A stretch of DNA of 64,000 bases from Dendrocalamus latiflorus (GCA_017311315.1 CM029658.1:28766967-28830966), one strand, 5' to 3'. Counted from the first letter of the stretch, positions 44,484-55,140 are shown. Numbers and translations: made by a program. The notes: a model not told the origin generated them from the sequence alone.

Positions 44484-47400
44484 ATGGTTAGTAATGCAAT
44501 TTATTTTTTCTTTAATTGCATTACAATTTAGTTCTAAGTAATCCATGAGTGGTTATTGAAGATGGTTAATTTGCAAAATTGTTGGTTATATAATAGCTGT
44601 TGTGTTTGTAATATGAATCTAGCAAATAAAGTCTCAATATAATAAATGTGGCCGGTATATATGTAGTTATAATTAGTTAATCTAGATTTTAATACTAAGT
44701 TGTTATATATGTACGTAACGTAGGACCGAAGCTGGATGTATGCCGCGAGCCGTGTGAGTGAAGAGTACATTAATGGCGTTTCTGCTTTTATAAGAGCTGC
44801 CGAGGAGGATATGTTGAATAAGGGGGCGATATATATGTGCTGTCCATGCACTGACTGCGAGAATGTGAAGATGTTTAAGAACCGAGGGCAAATTGAATCG
44901 CACTTGATTCGGAGGGGTTTCAAAAAGGATTATACGTGTTGGACCAGTCATGGCGAAGTGAATGATCATATGCCACCGGATGACATCGCCGGTGAAGTGA
45001 ATGATATGCCCCCGGATGACATCGCCTGTGAACTGAATGACATGCCGCCGGCTGATGTCGATTGTGGGTCGTATTCGGATAGGTTGCACGATGATAATCT
45101 GGATCAGATGCTTCGCGATGTTGAAGAGAACTATGATGAGAGAGAGTATGTTAAATTCCGTGGCTTGATGGAGGACTCAGAGAAACCTTTGTACACGGGA
45201 TGCAAGTACACGAGGTTGTCAGCCGTGCTTGAACTGTTGAAATTGAAGGCAAGCAACGGTTGGTCGGACAAGAGTTTTACGGCGCTGCTAGGTCTTTTAG
45301 CGGACATGCTTCCGGAGGGAAATGAGTTGCCTAAAACCACGTATAAAGCCAAGAAGGTTCTTTGTCCGTTGGGAATGGAAGTAGAAAGAATACATGCATG
45401 CCCGAACGATTGTATCCTCTACCGTAAAGAGTATGCAAACATGCATGTATGTCCGGTGTGCAACGCATCCCGATACAAACGTAACAATCAATCAGTTGAT
45501 GGCGAGGGAACAGAGGCGAAGAAAGGACCTCCTGCTAAGGTGACATGGTATTTTCCTATAATTCCCCGTTTGAAAAGGTTTTTTGCAAATCCAAAGGAGG
45601 CAAAAACTGCTGCGTTGGCACTCGGAGGAGCGCAAGAAGGATGGAATGATAAGACACCTTGCTGATTTCGCGCAGTGGAGAAACATCGATAGGAGTTTTG
45701 CAGAGTTCGGTGCAGAACCAAGGAATATAAGGTTTGGACTGAGTACAGATGGAATGAATCCTTTCAGTAGCATGAGCAGCCGACATAGCACATGGCCCGT
45801 GACTCTCTGCATCTATAACCTTCCTCCTTGGTTGTGTATGAAGCGAAAGTATATTTTGCTGTCGATACTTATCCAAGGGCCAAAACAACCTGGGAATGAT
45901 ATCGATGTGTTCCTAGCACCGTTGGTGGAAGATCTAAAAGTAATGTGGAACGAAGGGGTACAGGTATGGGATGCGTACAAACGAGAGAACTTCACTCTGC
46001 GCTCCTTATTGTTCTGCACCATAAATGATTATCCTGCCCTTGGTAACCTATCGGGCCATAGTACAAAAGGTGCCAAAGCTTGTACTCACTGTTTAGATGG
46101 TACCGAGAGTGTGTGGCTGAGACACTCACGCAAAACCGTCTACATGCGTCACCGCCGGTTCCTTCGGAGGGCTCACCCATACCGCAAGATGAAGAAACAA
46201 TTTGACGGAGAGAAGGAAGATGGTTCAGCTCCAAGGCATTTAAGGGGACGCGAGGTTTATGATATGGTTAAGGATTTAGATGTTGTCCTCGGAAAGGGAT
46301 GTAAATTGAGGGCTCATGAGAAGAACACCTGGAAGAAGAGATCAATATTTTGGGACTTACCTTATTGGGAGTACCTAGATGTTTGGCACTGCATCGACGT
46401 CATGCACGTAGAAAAGAATGTGTGCGACAGCTTGATTGGTCTCTTACTGAACATCCGTGATAAAACAAAGGACGGTGTCAACGCACGGCTTGACTTGGCT
46501 GACATGGACATCAGGCCTGAGTTAGCACCGACAAGCACTGATAATGGACGAACGTACCTTCCCCCTGCGTGTTACACTCTGTCCAAGGCTGAGAAAACAG
46601 AACTGTGCCAGTGCTTGCATGGTGTGAAAGTTCCGTCTGGTTACTCCGGCAACGTGAAGAAACTTGTTTCGATGCAAGATTTGAAGTTAAATGGCATGAA
46701 GTCTCATGATTGTCATGTGCTGATGACACAGATGCTCCCTATTGCAATTAGAAATATTTTGCCGATCAAAGTCCGAGAGACAATCATGAGGCTATGTTAT
46801 TTCTTTAACACAATTGCTCAGAAGGTCATCGATCCCGAAGGACTAGATGCTCTGCAGGACGAGGTGGTGATGACTCTATGTCACCTTGAAATGTATTTCC
46901 CTCCTTCGTTTTTCGATATCATGGTCCATCTCATTGTTCACGTTGTGTGGGAGATAAAAATGTGCGGGCCCGTATTCCTACGCAGCATGTACCCATTTGA
47001 GAGGTTCATGGGAATTCTCAAGTCCTACGTACGGAATCGTTCTCGGCCAGAGGGCAGCATCGTCGAAGGTTATGCAAGCGAAGAGGTGATTGAGTTTTGT
47101 GTCGATTATATGGCTCAGATTCAACCGATAGGTGTCCCTCAATCTCGTCATGAAGGGAGGCTGAAGGGTCTCGGAACTATTGGAAGGAAAGCAATCACTC
47201 CAGATATGGACACGTATACTCAAGCCCATTTCACGGTGTTGCAACACATGACTGAAGTGGCGCCTTATGTGGACCAGCACAAGGATGTGCTTCGGCAACA
47301 GAATCCAGAGCGGCCGGATGTTTGGATCATGAGGCAACACAACCGTTGCTTCAACCAATGGTTGAAGGAGCAAATCGCTAGGAGCTCGCCGAGTGAGACG

Positions 47401-47979
47401 CTGAGATGGTTGGCAAAAGGGCCGACATTTACAGTTGTGACATGGCAAGGATATGACATAAATGGGTACACATTCTATACGCAGTCTCAGGATGTCAAGA
47501 GCACTAACCAGAACAGCGGAGTCCGCATAGATGCATTCAGTACCGATGGGTCGAGAAACTCGTACTATGGCTTAATAGAAGAGATTTGGGAGCTCGACTA
47601 TGTGGTTTTCAAGATCCCCTTATTTCGCTGCCGTTGGGTGCATCTCCCACAGGTGAAGGTTGACAAGTACGGTGTCACGACCGTGGACCTCCAACGTGTC
47701 GGGTACAAAGATGAACCATTCGTACTCGCCAATCAAGTTGTTCAAGTTTTCTATGTAACCGACCCGGCAAATAAGAAACGCCATGTAGTTCTTCATGGAA
47801 AAAGGAGAATTATCGGAGTGGAGAATGTAGTGGACGAGGAGGAATACAATCAATTTGACGAGTTACCTCCTTTTGGAAATGGCATAAGGGTCGACGATGT
47901 ACAACGTGACGAATCTAGTTACGTACGCATTGATCATGATGAAGGGCTAATTTTTAAAGGAAATAAGCAAGTACAATAA
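44484..47979 (+). pseudogene. TNP2 transposase of the CACTA element, one 1-nt frameshift
   Basis: Cut-and-paste transposase. I place the start in a mini-exon: ATG at 44484 followed by donor GTTAGT, with acceptor ACGTAG at 44723 leading into DRSWMYAAS. Domains in order: transposase-associated (PF13963; CPCTDCENVK, 44840); TNP2 core (PF02992; LSTDGMNPFSS at 45740, TINDYPALGNLSGHS at 46020, CIDVMHVEKNVCDSLIG at 46390), which holds the presumed acidic catalytic residues; DUF4218-like (46780-47120; YPFERFMGILKSYVRNR at 46990); DUF4216-like (47560-47780). An A5 run at 45602-45606 puts the two halves in different frames; with four A the frame is continuous for about 1085 codons. Everything else is intact, so the copy is freshly broken or the base is an error. 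Confidence 0.9.
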
Positions 47980-47984
47980 GAATG

Positions 47985-48190
47985 TATATGTGAAAATGTG
48001 TGACAATTTTGAGATGTGCATGTGAAAATGTGTGATGTAGTCAATTTTGAGATGTACATGTGAAAATGTGTGATGTAGTCAATTTTGAGATGTATATGTG
48101 AAAGTGTGTGACAAAATGTATATGTGAAAGTGTGTGACAAAATGTATATGTGAAAATGTGTGACAAAATGTATATGTGAAAATGTGTGAC
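47985..48190 (+). repeat. tandem repeat after TNP2
   Basis: Units of 25-36 bp with GTGAAAATGTGTGACAAAATG or GTGATGTAGTCAATTTTGAG, 6-7 copies, probably the 3' UTR. Confidence 0.85.
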
Positions 48191-48295
48191 AAAATGTATA
48201 TGTGTATTGGCATTTATGTGTGCAGCTGTTTGGTGGTTGATATGAATGCTGTGTAGTTATTGGTGTTGTCGTAATAACAACAGCCGGGAAGGGCT

Positions 48296-48465
48296 TATCA
48301 CAGACGGTTCTAAACTTAGAACCGTCTGTGAAAGTAAATTATCACAGACGGTTTTAAATTTAGAACCGTCTGTGAAAGTAAAGTATCACAGACGGTTCTA
48401 AGATTAGAACCGTCTGTGATATGATATCACAGACGGTTCTAAACTTAGAACCGTCTGTGATAATC
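48296..48465. repeat. internal palindrome array: four units between the two CACTA genes
   Basis: Four units of about 42 bp, TATCACAGACGGTTCTAAACTTAGAACCGTCTGTGA type. The core matches the terminal arrays but the spacer is its own (TCTAAACTTAGA against TTTAATTAAA). It lies just upstream of the presumed promoter/leader of the second gene. Confidence 0.92.
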
Positions 48466-48509
48466 TCCCTACATATACCCTCTCGCTAGGGTTTTCGTGT
48501 GCGCTGCAG

Positions 48510-48785
48510 TTATTCGATTAGATCTAAATCCTGAGCCTCCTCCTCCTTAGTCGCCGCCTCCCCGAGCCCGTCGCCTCCTCCTCCTCCGTCGCCGCCGCCT
48601 CCTCCTCCTCCGTCACCGCCTCCCCGAGCTCGTCGCCTCCTCCTCCTCCGTCGCCGCCTCCCCGAGCCCATCACCTCCTCCTCCTGCGTCGCCGCCTCCT
48701 CCTCCTCCGTCGCCGTCGCCGCCTCCTCCTTCGTCGCCGCCTCCTCCTCCTCCGTCCCCGCCTCCTCCTCCTCCGTCACCAAAAC
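48510..48785 (+). repeat. CCTCCTCCTCCGTCGCCG microsatellite-like tract
   Basis: Imperfect trinucleotide-based repeat with phrases CTCCTCCGTCGCC and CCCCGAGC, probably in the leader of the second CACTA gene. Long frames across it are low-complexity. Confidence 0.85.
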
Positions 48786-48814
48786 CCTAAGGTCATCAAA
48801 TCCCTCTCCGAGCT

Positions 48815-49030
48815 TCATGCTTACTGTTAGGGTTTAGGGTTGATGCTTCATACTGTATATTCAAGTTTGTTTGATGTTTGATGCTTACTGTTATGGTATA
48901 TGCTTACTGTATATTCATGTTTGTTATGCTTACTGTTAGGGTTTAGGGTTGATGTTTCATGCTTCATACTTAGGGTTATGGTTGATGCTTCATACTGTAT
49001 ATTCAAGTTTGTTATGCTTACTGAGATTGC
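48815..49030 (+). repeat. short duplications containing TTAGGGTTTAGGGTT
   Basis: GCTTACTGTTAGGGTTTAGG, TTGATGCTTCATACTGTATA and TTCAAGTTTGTT each recur two to four times. The plant telomere word TTTAGGG appears only as a telo-box-like pair, not as an array. Confidence 0.75.
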
Positions 49031-49484
49031 CTGTGGGATTTACAGTTGCTCGACGATGATAAAATCATATACTGAGATTGGTTCATTCAGTGCTTGAGCT
49101 CTAATAGCTGTCGGTTCATGCAGTTTTCAGGTTATAGCATGTTATTAAATTGATCTGTTAGGATTTAATCTTGACAAGTTAAAAGACTGAATTATTGGGC
49201 AAAGTTAACTTGTGTGGTCTTGATCTGTATGAATACTGCTGTTTGAATATATGCATGCTGAATATATCTTGATCTTGAGATTTTAGAGTTTGTATCTAGA
49301 GCTCAAAATACTGAATTCATTATTTGGCATAACCAATCAAGGAAGAGTATATGATTTAGTAGCGGAACGGCCAAGATTAATCTTGTGCAACCCTACAATT
49401 TGAGAGCACATATTCATGTTGAGACTGTTATTGATTCTATTATTGATGCTTGTTGCTTGTTGCTTCATATTGCTACCATTATAT

Positions 49485-49740
49485 ATGTATATATGTAGGT
49501 ATGTATATGTATATATGTAGGTATGTATATGTATATATGTAGGTATGTATATGTATATATGTAGGTATGTATATGTATATATGTAGGTATGTATATGTAT
49601 ATACGTAGGTATGTATATGTATATATGTAGGTATGTATATGTATATATGTAGGTATGTATATGTATATATGTAGGTATGTATATGTATATACGTAGGTAT
49701 GTATATGTATATATGTAGGTATGTATATGTATGTATATAC
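49485..49740. repeat. 22-bp TATATG minisatellite, about 12 copies
   Basis: Unit TATATGTATATATGTAGGTA(TG), nearly perfect, with rare T-to-C changes (ATACG near 49601 and 49690). Frames over it (repeats of Tyr-Ile-His) are artefacts. Confidence 0.95.
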
Positions 49741-49764
49741 ACATATAGTATGTAGTATATAGTA

Positions 49765-50400
49765 TAGGCACATAACCCCTCTCTGTGTCCACATCACCCC
49801 CTCCCTTCTCCCCCTTCCCTCTACTCCTCTCCTCTCTTCCGAACATTGAGCTTCATAGAACTTTGTTTAGAGACCTTGTAGTAATAGTATACATTGACCA
49901 TTTGGGTGGAAAGAAATACATTGTGTCGTCAGGCTCATGACTGACAATTTGAAGCATAGCATAGCATCCGAGGCACATCCGAGGCCTGCAGCTGTGTCTT
50001 GAGGAATGCCAAGAAGCTGTTCTTCAGATGTGGCTCTTCAGATGCCACATCTGAAGACCAGCTCTTGGCATTCCTCAAGACACAGCAGCAGGCCTCGGAT
50101 GTGCCTCGGATGCTATGCTATGCTTCGAATTGGCAGTCATGCGCCTGACGAAACAGTTCATCTTTCCACCCAAATGCTCCATGTATCTAGGCAAAAACAG
50201 CAAATGAAGCAAGTGACACACTCCAGCAAGTGATACATTGGTTTGTGTCATTTGCTTCATAGAACTTTGTTTAGGGACTTTGCTATTTGGTTTATAGTAT
50301 TAGCAACTAAAGTAGGTGCTAAGATAGGCACATCACCCCCTCTCTATGTCCATATCATCTCGCCCTCCCCTCTACTCCTCTCTTCCAATTCAATATGATT
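49765..50400 (+). repeat. direct duplications flanking the hairpin
   Basis: CTTCATAGAACTTTGTTTAG occurs at about 49852 and 50254, and a CATCACCCCCTC...CTACTCCTCTC segment at about 49785-49840 and 50333-50385. The hairpin lies between the copies, suggesting a duplicated leader with one inverted part. Confidence 0.8.
49899..50175 (+). ncRNA. long fold-back (arms about 120 nt, 9-nt loop) in the CACTA leader
   Basis: The left arm 49899-50034 pairs with 50044-50175. The central part GCATAGCATAGCATCCGAGG to GAGGAATGCC is almost perfect (one mismatch and one bulge), and the innermost CTTCAGATGTGGC/GCCACATCTGAAG closes on loop TCTTCAGAT. The outer 50 nt are about 85 percent paired. A transcript reading into the second CACTA gene would carry a stem long enough for Dicer-like processing. 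Rice miR820 is a known microRNA inside CACTA elements; this stem does not contain that sequence as I recall it. RNA output is inference. Confidence 0.6.
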
Positions 50401-50432
50401 ACATTCTCATCTTATCTTAATAGACCCACAAA

Positions 50433-53400
50433 ATGAGCAACATGTCACCCGCGCATTCTTCATCATCATCGCCGGAGGCGTCCGCTCCAACATCAAGACG
50501 CCAAGGAAGAGGGCTATCAAAGAAGCCTCAGAGCCGACAGACCATCACAGCGGTAAACGCAGCTGGGGTCCCTATCCTTCCTAAGCAAGCGGTAAACGCA
50601 TTCCGAACCATGGTCGGAATAGTTGCACGACAACAAATTGAGATCACATACAATTCGTGGAAGAACGTGCCTGACACTCGAAAACGTGAGCTGTGGACCG
50701 AAATCTTGGCATCGTTCGAGTTCCCAGAAGAACACTTACACGCTGTGGAACGACAAACCTACCAAGCGGCGTGCAAAGCATGGAAGAACTTCAAGAGCAC
50801 GCTTGTCAGGAAATACGTGGAGACGGACGAAACGCCTTTTACTAAATACCCATTCCTGGAACCACAATGGGAAGAGTTCAAGGCGATGAAAACGACCGAA
50901 GAATTCAAAAGTACAAGTGTGGCGCACAAGGCCCTCCAGGCAAAAAACACGCACCCCCACAGACTTGGCACAGCTGGGTATGCGGGTAAAATCCCGCAGT
51001 GGAGGTTGGAGGATGAGCTGGCAGCTGCAGAGGACATCGCCCCACCGTTTTCCAATATCCCGGATGACCGCGCTCGAAATTGGCTTAGAGCAAGGTCATC
51101 TACAACGACATCGGGGGACGTCTCCTTTCGAAACCCTGCAGACCAGCAAGTGTCCCAGCGCCTGGTAAGATATCGATCGAACTACGTAGCTTGTAATTAC
51201 TCCACAACTTCGTACGAATTGAAATGACATGTCGTGCTCTTGCAGGAAGAGCTGAGTTTTGAATCTACCCTGGGATCATTCCAGGGAACAAGGGAGAATG
51301 ATATGCTCTCCGTGGCCCTGGGAAACAAGGAGCACCCGGGTCGTACGAGAGGCCTTGGGCTTTACGTTCCTTGGAAACATGGTTTCCAAGATGACTCCAG
51401 AATGTATCGGCGTAGGAAGAGAACCAAAGCCGAGCGTGAGGAGCAGCTACGAGAAGAGATCAAGGCATCTCTTAGAGAGGAGCTATTAGCTCAGATGGGT
51501 GAAGTAATCAGAGAAGAGGTGCGGAAACAGACAGAAAGTCAGCAGGCCGCCACCGCCGCTGCTATGCTAGGTAGCCCGCACAACCGTCCGAGTAGCTGCG
51601 CGTCCAATCCGACGCATACCCAGTCCAAATTTCCTGTGGACGACATCCTGGTAATAATTATTACCTCTCGAATGCTTGCTCCATTGTTAGGCCTATTCAA
51701 GTAGCTAATTTTGTATCGTTATGTAGGAGCCTACGAACTGCAAGCTCCAAGTGAGATATGGCGTCATTCCCTTGTACGCTGCTTGGGGCCAGGCATATTC
51801 GTCTGGTAACGGGGCCATGGTGCACGGCCAAGCTTTAGCGCCAGGCTTCGCAAAAGTTAATGTGGATGGTGTGTATGTCAATTTTGAGGTGGTCCCGCTA
51901 CCGAAGCCCCCCAACGACGAGATCGTGACTCTAGGACAGGCCATTGGAACATTCATCCAGTGGCCCAAAAGCGACATCTTCCTGGAGGCTTCTTCACCGG
52001 TGGCAGGACCAGAGCAACATGCACTGGTGCCATCTCCATTACAAGACCACTCGGTTCCACCACCGGATACTGCACTGGTGCCTTCTCCATTACAAGACCA
52101 GTCGGTTCCACCACCGGATACTACAACGGTGCTATCTCCACGGGCCCTATTCTCGCCAGAGCAACTTGCACCGCTGCTACCTTCAAAGTCGACTTCCGTG
52201 AAGTCGACCTATAGCCGAGGCAGCAAGGCCAGCAAGGGTAAAGCAAAGAAGACCAATGATGATCTTCCGTACCACCCTTTGGCCCGCAAATTCATGCTTG
52301 GCGAGCCGTTGCTCGAGCAAAAAGCCCTCCAAAAGCTACCATATAGTCGCATGCAATTGCACACGTGGTATATGCAGCAGTCCAATAAGCCAGAGGGAGA
52401 ACGGACTTCAAGTATCACTGTCAAATTCTCCGAGGAAGATTTACACCACAATCTTCAAGAGTGTACATTCGTGGTCGCCTTTGAGGATTTATTCGAGCTG
52501 TTCATGCTCAACGCTCTTGACGTCTCAATCGTTCGATGCTGGACGCTGTAAGTGTGTACAATCACAGTCTCCGTTAATGTCATACCGATAAATGCCATAT
52601 CTAATTTTTTGCTTTCGTGTGTATATATATAGACACATGCTGATTAAAGCTAGAGTATCGAACTCATCAGCTGGTTTCTTGGACCCACAATTGGTCACCA
52701 AGACTACCATCGACGTGGAAGCATCCCTCGTCGAGAGGTACATTGCATCAGGCCTGCTGAGTTGCCGCAATAAGGACTATATACTTATGCCCTTCAATCA
52801 GAGCTTTCATTGGATTTTAATAGTAATTGTACCAAAATGGAACAAGGTATATTACCTTGATTCCCTAAGTAAGAATAAAATGGACTTCACAGTTGTCAGC
52901 CAAGTAATCGATAGGTAAGCACATATTCCCCATACATATCTACATTGTACTCTTTCTTTCCTTCCGAATGATTAAGGTTAACCTTTTCGAATTACGTAGG
53001 GCGTTCGCGAGGTACATTGAAAAGGGAGGTGACTCGAAGCGCGGGGCCAACGGCCTGCTGACACATGTTCGAGATTTTAAGGTATTCGCTATTTCACATT
53101 AATTAATCCTATGCAACAGATGGTACTAATGCCTTTTGAACTAACACATTCCATTTTTTGCAGTGCCACCAGCAGCAGCCGGGCAACACATGTGGATACT
53201 ACGTTTGCCAACATATGGAACTACTCCTCGATTCCTCGAGGCTCACCAATCGCAAGGTTTGTCACTCTTCCCATAATTACTTCATACTTATCACGTTACA
53301 TATATATGTACATTGATATTCCTATCGACAGGCTGTGTCAATCCCGTCAACTGCATTGAAACAGTCTGAGCTTCGAGAGATTCAATCAGAGTTGGCGTTC

Positions 53401-53454
53401 TTTTTGCTGACTCAAGTCATACAGCCAGAAGGACGGTTCCACTGCGCACACTGA
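50433..53454 (+). CDS. second CACTA gene: Transposase_24-like N-terminus fused to Ulp1/C48 protease, intact
   Basis: Seven exons: 50433-51164, 51246-51650, 51727-52547, 52633-52914, 53000-53081, 53164-53256, 53332-53454. All introns are GT-AG and every phase matches, giving 845 aa with no lesion. Residues about 45-210 (AVNAFRTMVGIVARQQIEIT, then YQAACKAWKNFKS) are the plant Ptta/En/Spm transposase type (PF03004), expected to bind element DNA. A charged coiled coil lies at about 300-345 (REEQLREEIKASLREELL). A Pro-rich linker with two near-identical LVPSPLQDxSVPPPDT repeats lies near 480-515. The C-terminal C48 protease has His712 (FNQSFHWILIVI), Asp729 (VYYLDSL), Gln778 and Cys784 (CHQQQPGNTCGYYVC), a complete Ulp1 triad. 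It could act on SUMO-type conjugates, by family. Confidence 0.9.
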
Positions 53455-53755
53455 TTTCTTATTGGTCTTATCACTAAGTGTAAATGCAGTGTAGATCTTT
53501 TGTAACTGTGCATTTGTTAATGGATATTTCAGTTCAATTCAATTAATTGATTTGCGAAATGGATGCATGCTTTATGTCTATGAGATGAAGTGCGATGTCA
53601 ATTGGATGTTTTATGTCTGCGAAATGTACCTGAAAGCAAATGAGATGTGTGAATTGTATGTTTTTTGTCTGTGATTATCTGCTTGTTTCAGAGGGCATGG
53701 CTAGCATTTCCTGAGGCTAGCCAATAAACAAAAATAGATTTTGGTTTAGGAGGAA
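53455..53755 (+). other. 3' UTR and spacer of the second CACTA gene
   Basis: A/T-rich, with GCGAAATG/GTCTGTGA-type short repeats near 53550-53680. No coding frame. Confidence 0.55.
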
Positions 53756-53757
53756 GG

Positions 53758-54045
53758 AATATCACAGACGGTTTTTAAGTAAAAACCGTCTGTGATATGT
53801 ATCACAGACGGTTTTTCATTAAAAACCGTCTGTGATTATCGGATATCACAGACGGTTTTTAATTAAAAACCGTCTGTGATATCTGATAATCACAGACGGT
53901 TTTTCATTAAAAACCGTCTGTGATATCTAATAATCACAGACGGTTCGAAAACCGTCTGTGATAACCTTCGATCATCACTGACCCATAAATTCAGACGGTT
54001 CAGAAAATCGTCTGTGATGACGTTTCTGAACCGTCTGTAATGTCG
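53758..54045. repeat. right subterminal array: six to seven palindromic units
   Basis: Units TATCACAGACGGTTTTTAAT with complement, about 40 bp each, degenerating toward the terminus (for example TTCAGACGGTTCAGAAAATC at about 53991). Confidence 0.92.
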
Positions 54046-54046
54046 A

Positions 54047-54060
54047 TTTCTGTAGTAGTG
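54047..54060 (+). repeat. right terminal inverted repeat of the CACTA element
   Basis: TTTCTGTAGTAGTG, complement CACTACTACAGAAA, the CACTA signature. AAA follows at 54061-54063. Confidence 0.9.
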
Positions 54061-54076
54061 AAAGACAAAAATGTCA

Positions 54077-54247
54077 GGAGTAGCTCATGCTGGGATCTGC
54101 TAATTGGGTTCCATTGCCCAAGGCAAGCTCTTCATCTGCCGGCACGACGCCGCACGGGCATGGGGAAGGCGGCAGTAACAGCACGATACAGGCCGCGGTG
54201 ATCGCTGCTCCGAGTAGGAAACCCAAGAAATCTCTCATGATGTACAT
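54077..54247 (-). pseudogene. glycosyltransferase exon 1 (signal anchor), separated by the CACTA element
   Basis: From ATG at 54247 the minus strand encodes MYIMRDFLGFLLGAA followed by a hydrophobic run to about residue 25 and LPPSPCPCG: a short cytosolic end, one membrane segment and a Pro/Cys-rich stem start, the usual beginning of a Golgi type-II glycosyltransferase. The frame reaches a TGA at 54076-54074, 14 bp from the CACTA end. No good donor GT is visible before it except GTGCGG/GTCGTG inside the exon, so the original donor may have been disturbed by the insertion. Linked to the catalytic exon at 43885 by strand, order and protein architecture; that link is inference. Confidence 0.6.
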
Positions 54248-54344
54248 CTCGAACAGAAGTTCCCAGGTCTCAATTAAGTCTCAACACGCTCGACTCTTTT
54301 TTGTGCTCTCAAGTCTTCCAAGAACACTGTCACTGTGTGGTGGC

Positions 54345-54352
54345 ATATATAC
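54345..54352 (-). promoter_or_regulatory. TATA box for the glycosyltransferase gene
   Basis: Minus strand TAGTATATATGCC about 100 bp upstream of the ATG at 54247, a normal plant spacing for TATA, start site and a short leader. Confidence 0.5.
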
Positions 54353-54660
54353 TAGAGACAGCCGTGAACTGCACTCCAACGCAGCCACAACTTGCAGGGG
54401 TCTTAAATGTGCACTAGTTAAGTGCATATGGCTGCCACGTGATGCTATTAATAGGTATACAAATACAATTAGCTGGTGTTTGACGGTGTATGCAGCACAC
54501 ATACATGACCTCTGGAACGGTCGACCCCAAGGAAAAAGGGTCTGCTTCGACTTCGAGAAAAACGATGAAGTTAAAGGACCTAGCTAGATCGATAATCGAC
54601 GATCTAGAGGTTGGACTCCTGAGGAAAAATTGGTAATTCCCTATTTTGATAAAAGAAAAA
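54353..54660. other. glycosyltransferase upstream region
   Basis: No repeat or coding frame recognised. Confidence 0.4.
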
Positions 54661-55140
54661 AGTAGAAGGGGTCCCACCTATCAGTGGGACAATAGAGGGA
54701 TAAGATCGAAGCCTTTCGCCTGCGCCATTTAGGGGAGGCATTCGACTAACCAGTTCTCCCGGCTGATTGGATCTGGCGGCGGGGACGACGGAGGCATCAA
54801 CTGCCTGAATGCTTCGGAACCAGCCGAGGCAGCAGTCCACCGGCCTCCGCCCCTTTCCTTACCCTATAAAAGGCGGCGGCTCCTCTTTTCGGCACCAAAA
54901 AAACAAAGTGAGTCCTCTTCCTCCTCTCCAATCTCCTAGATGTCTCGGCTTTGTCTCGATTCGAGCTTTGGGATAGCCGATTCACCATGGTCTTCTCCTG
55001 CACTAGCGGCTATGGTAGACCGTTTCGCCTCCCCTGGGCTTTCTGGTGTGGTTTCTTGTGCCATTTCTTTGAGATTTGTCATGGAGGAACTTTGGAGATT
55101 TCCCATTGGGGATTATATTCGGTTTTACTGAGTTGAAAAG
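54661..55140 (+). other. orphan promoter and short frame
   Basis: GGGTCCCACCTATCAGTGGGAC at about 54669 is a phrase common in grass promoters. CCCTATAAAAGGCGGCGG (TATA at 54864-54871) is a strong plus-strand TATA box. About 75 bp later a 63-aa frame starts at 54940 (MSRLCLDSSFGIADSP) and ends at 55131. I do not recognise the protein. It may be the 5' end of a truncated gene or an LTR-like promoter; nothing downstream continues it. Confidence 0.4.

Larger units (their letters stand above)
43978..54060 (+). mobile_element. CACTA (En/Spm) transposon, 10.1 kb
   Basis: The right end reads TTTCTGTAGTAGTG (complement CACTACTACAGAAA) at 54047-54060, followed by AAA. The left end is eroded: AAA at 43975-43977 followed by GCCTAATAGTAGA at the expected place. 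Inside are three arrays of palindromes with CACAGACGGTT, a TNP2 gene (44484-47979) and a second transposon gene (50433-53454), both on the plus strand. It is inserted between two exons of a minus-strand glycosyltransferase gene. Exact left boundary uncertain by some tens of bases. Confidence 0.88.

Noticed and set aside
48296..48465. Idea that the internal array marks two adjacent CACTA elements
   Set aside because: No CACTA terminus is visible near 48.3-48.5 kb, and TNP2 and the second gene form the normal two-gene set of one element. Kept only as a refuting alternative.
48815..49030. Interstitial telomere repeat
   Set aside because: Only two to three TTTAGGG words; not an array.
49337..49846. 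169-codon minus-strand frame of Tyr-Ile-His repeats
   Set aside because: Translation of the 22-bp TATATG minisatellite.
43996..54045. CRISPR-like appearance of regularly spaced repeats
   Set aside because: Units are palindromes with A/T spacers at CACTA ends in plant DNA; no cas genes.
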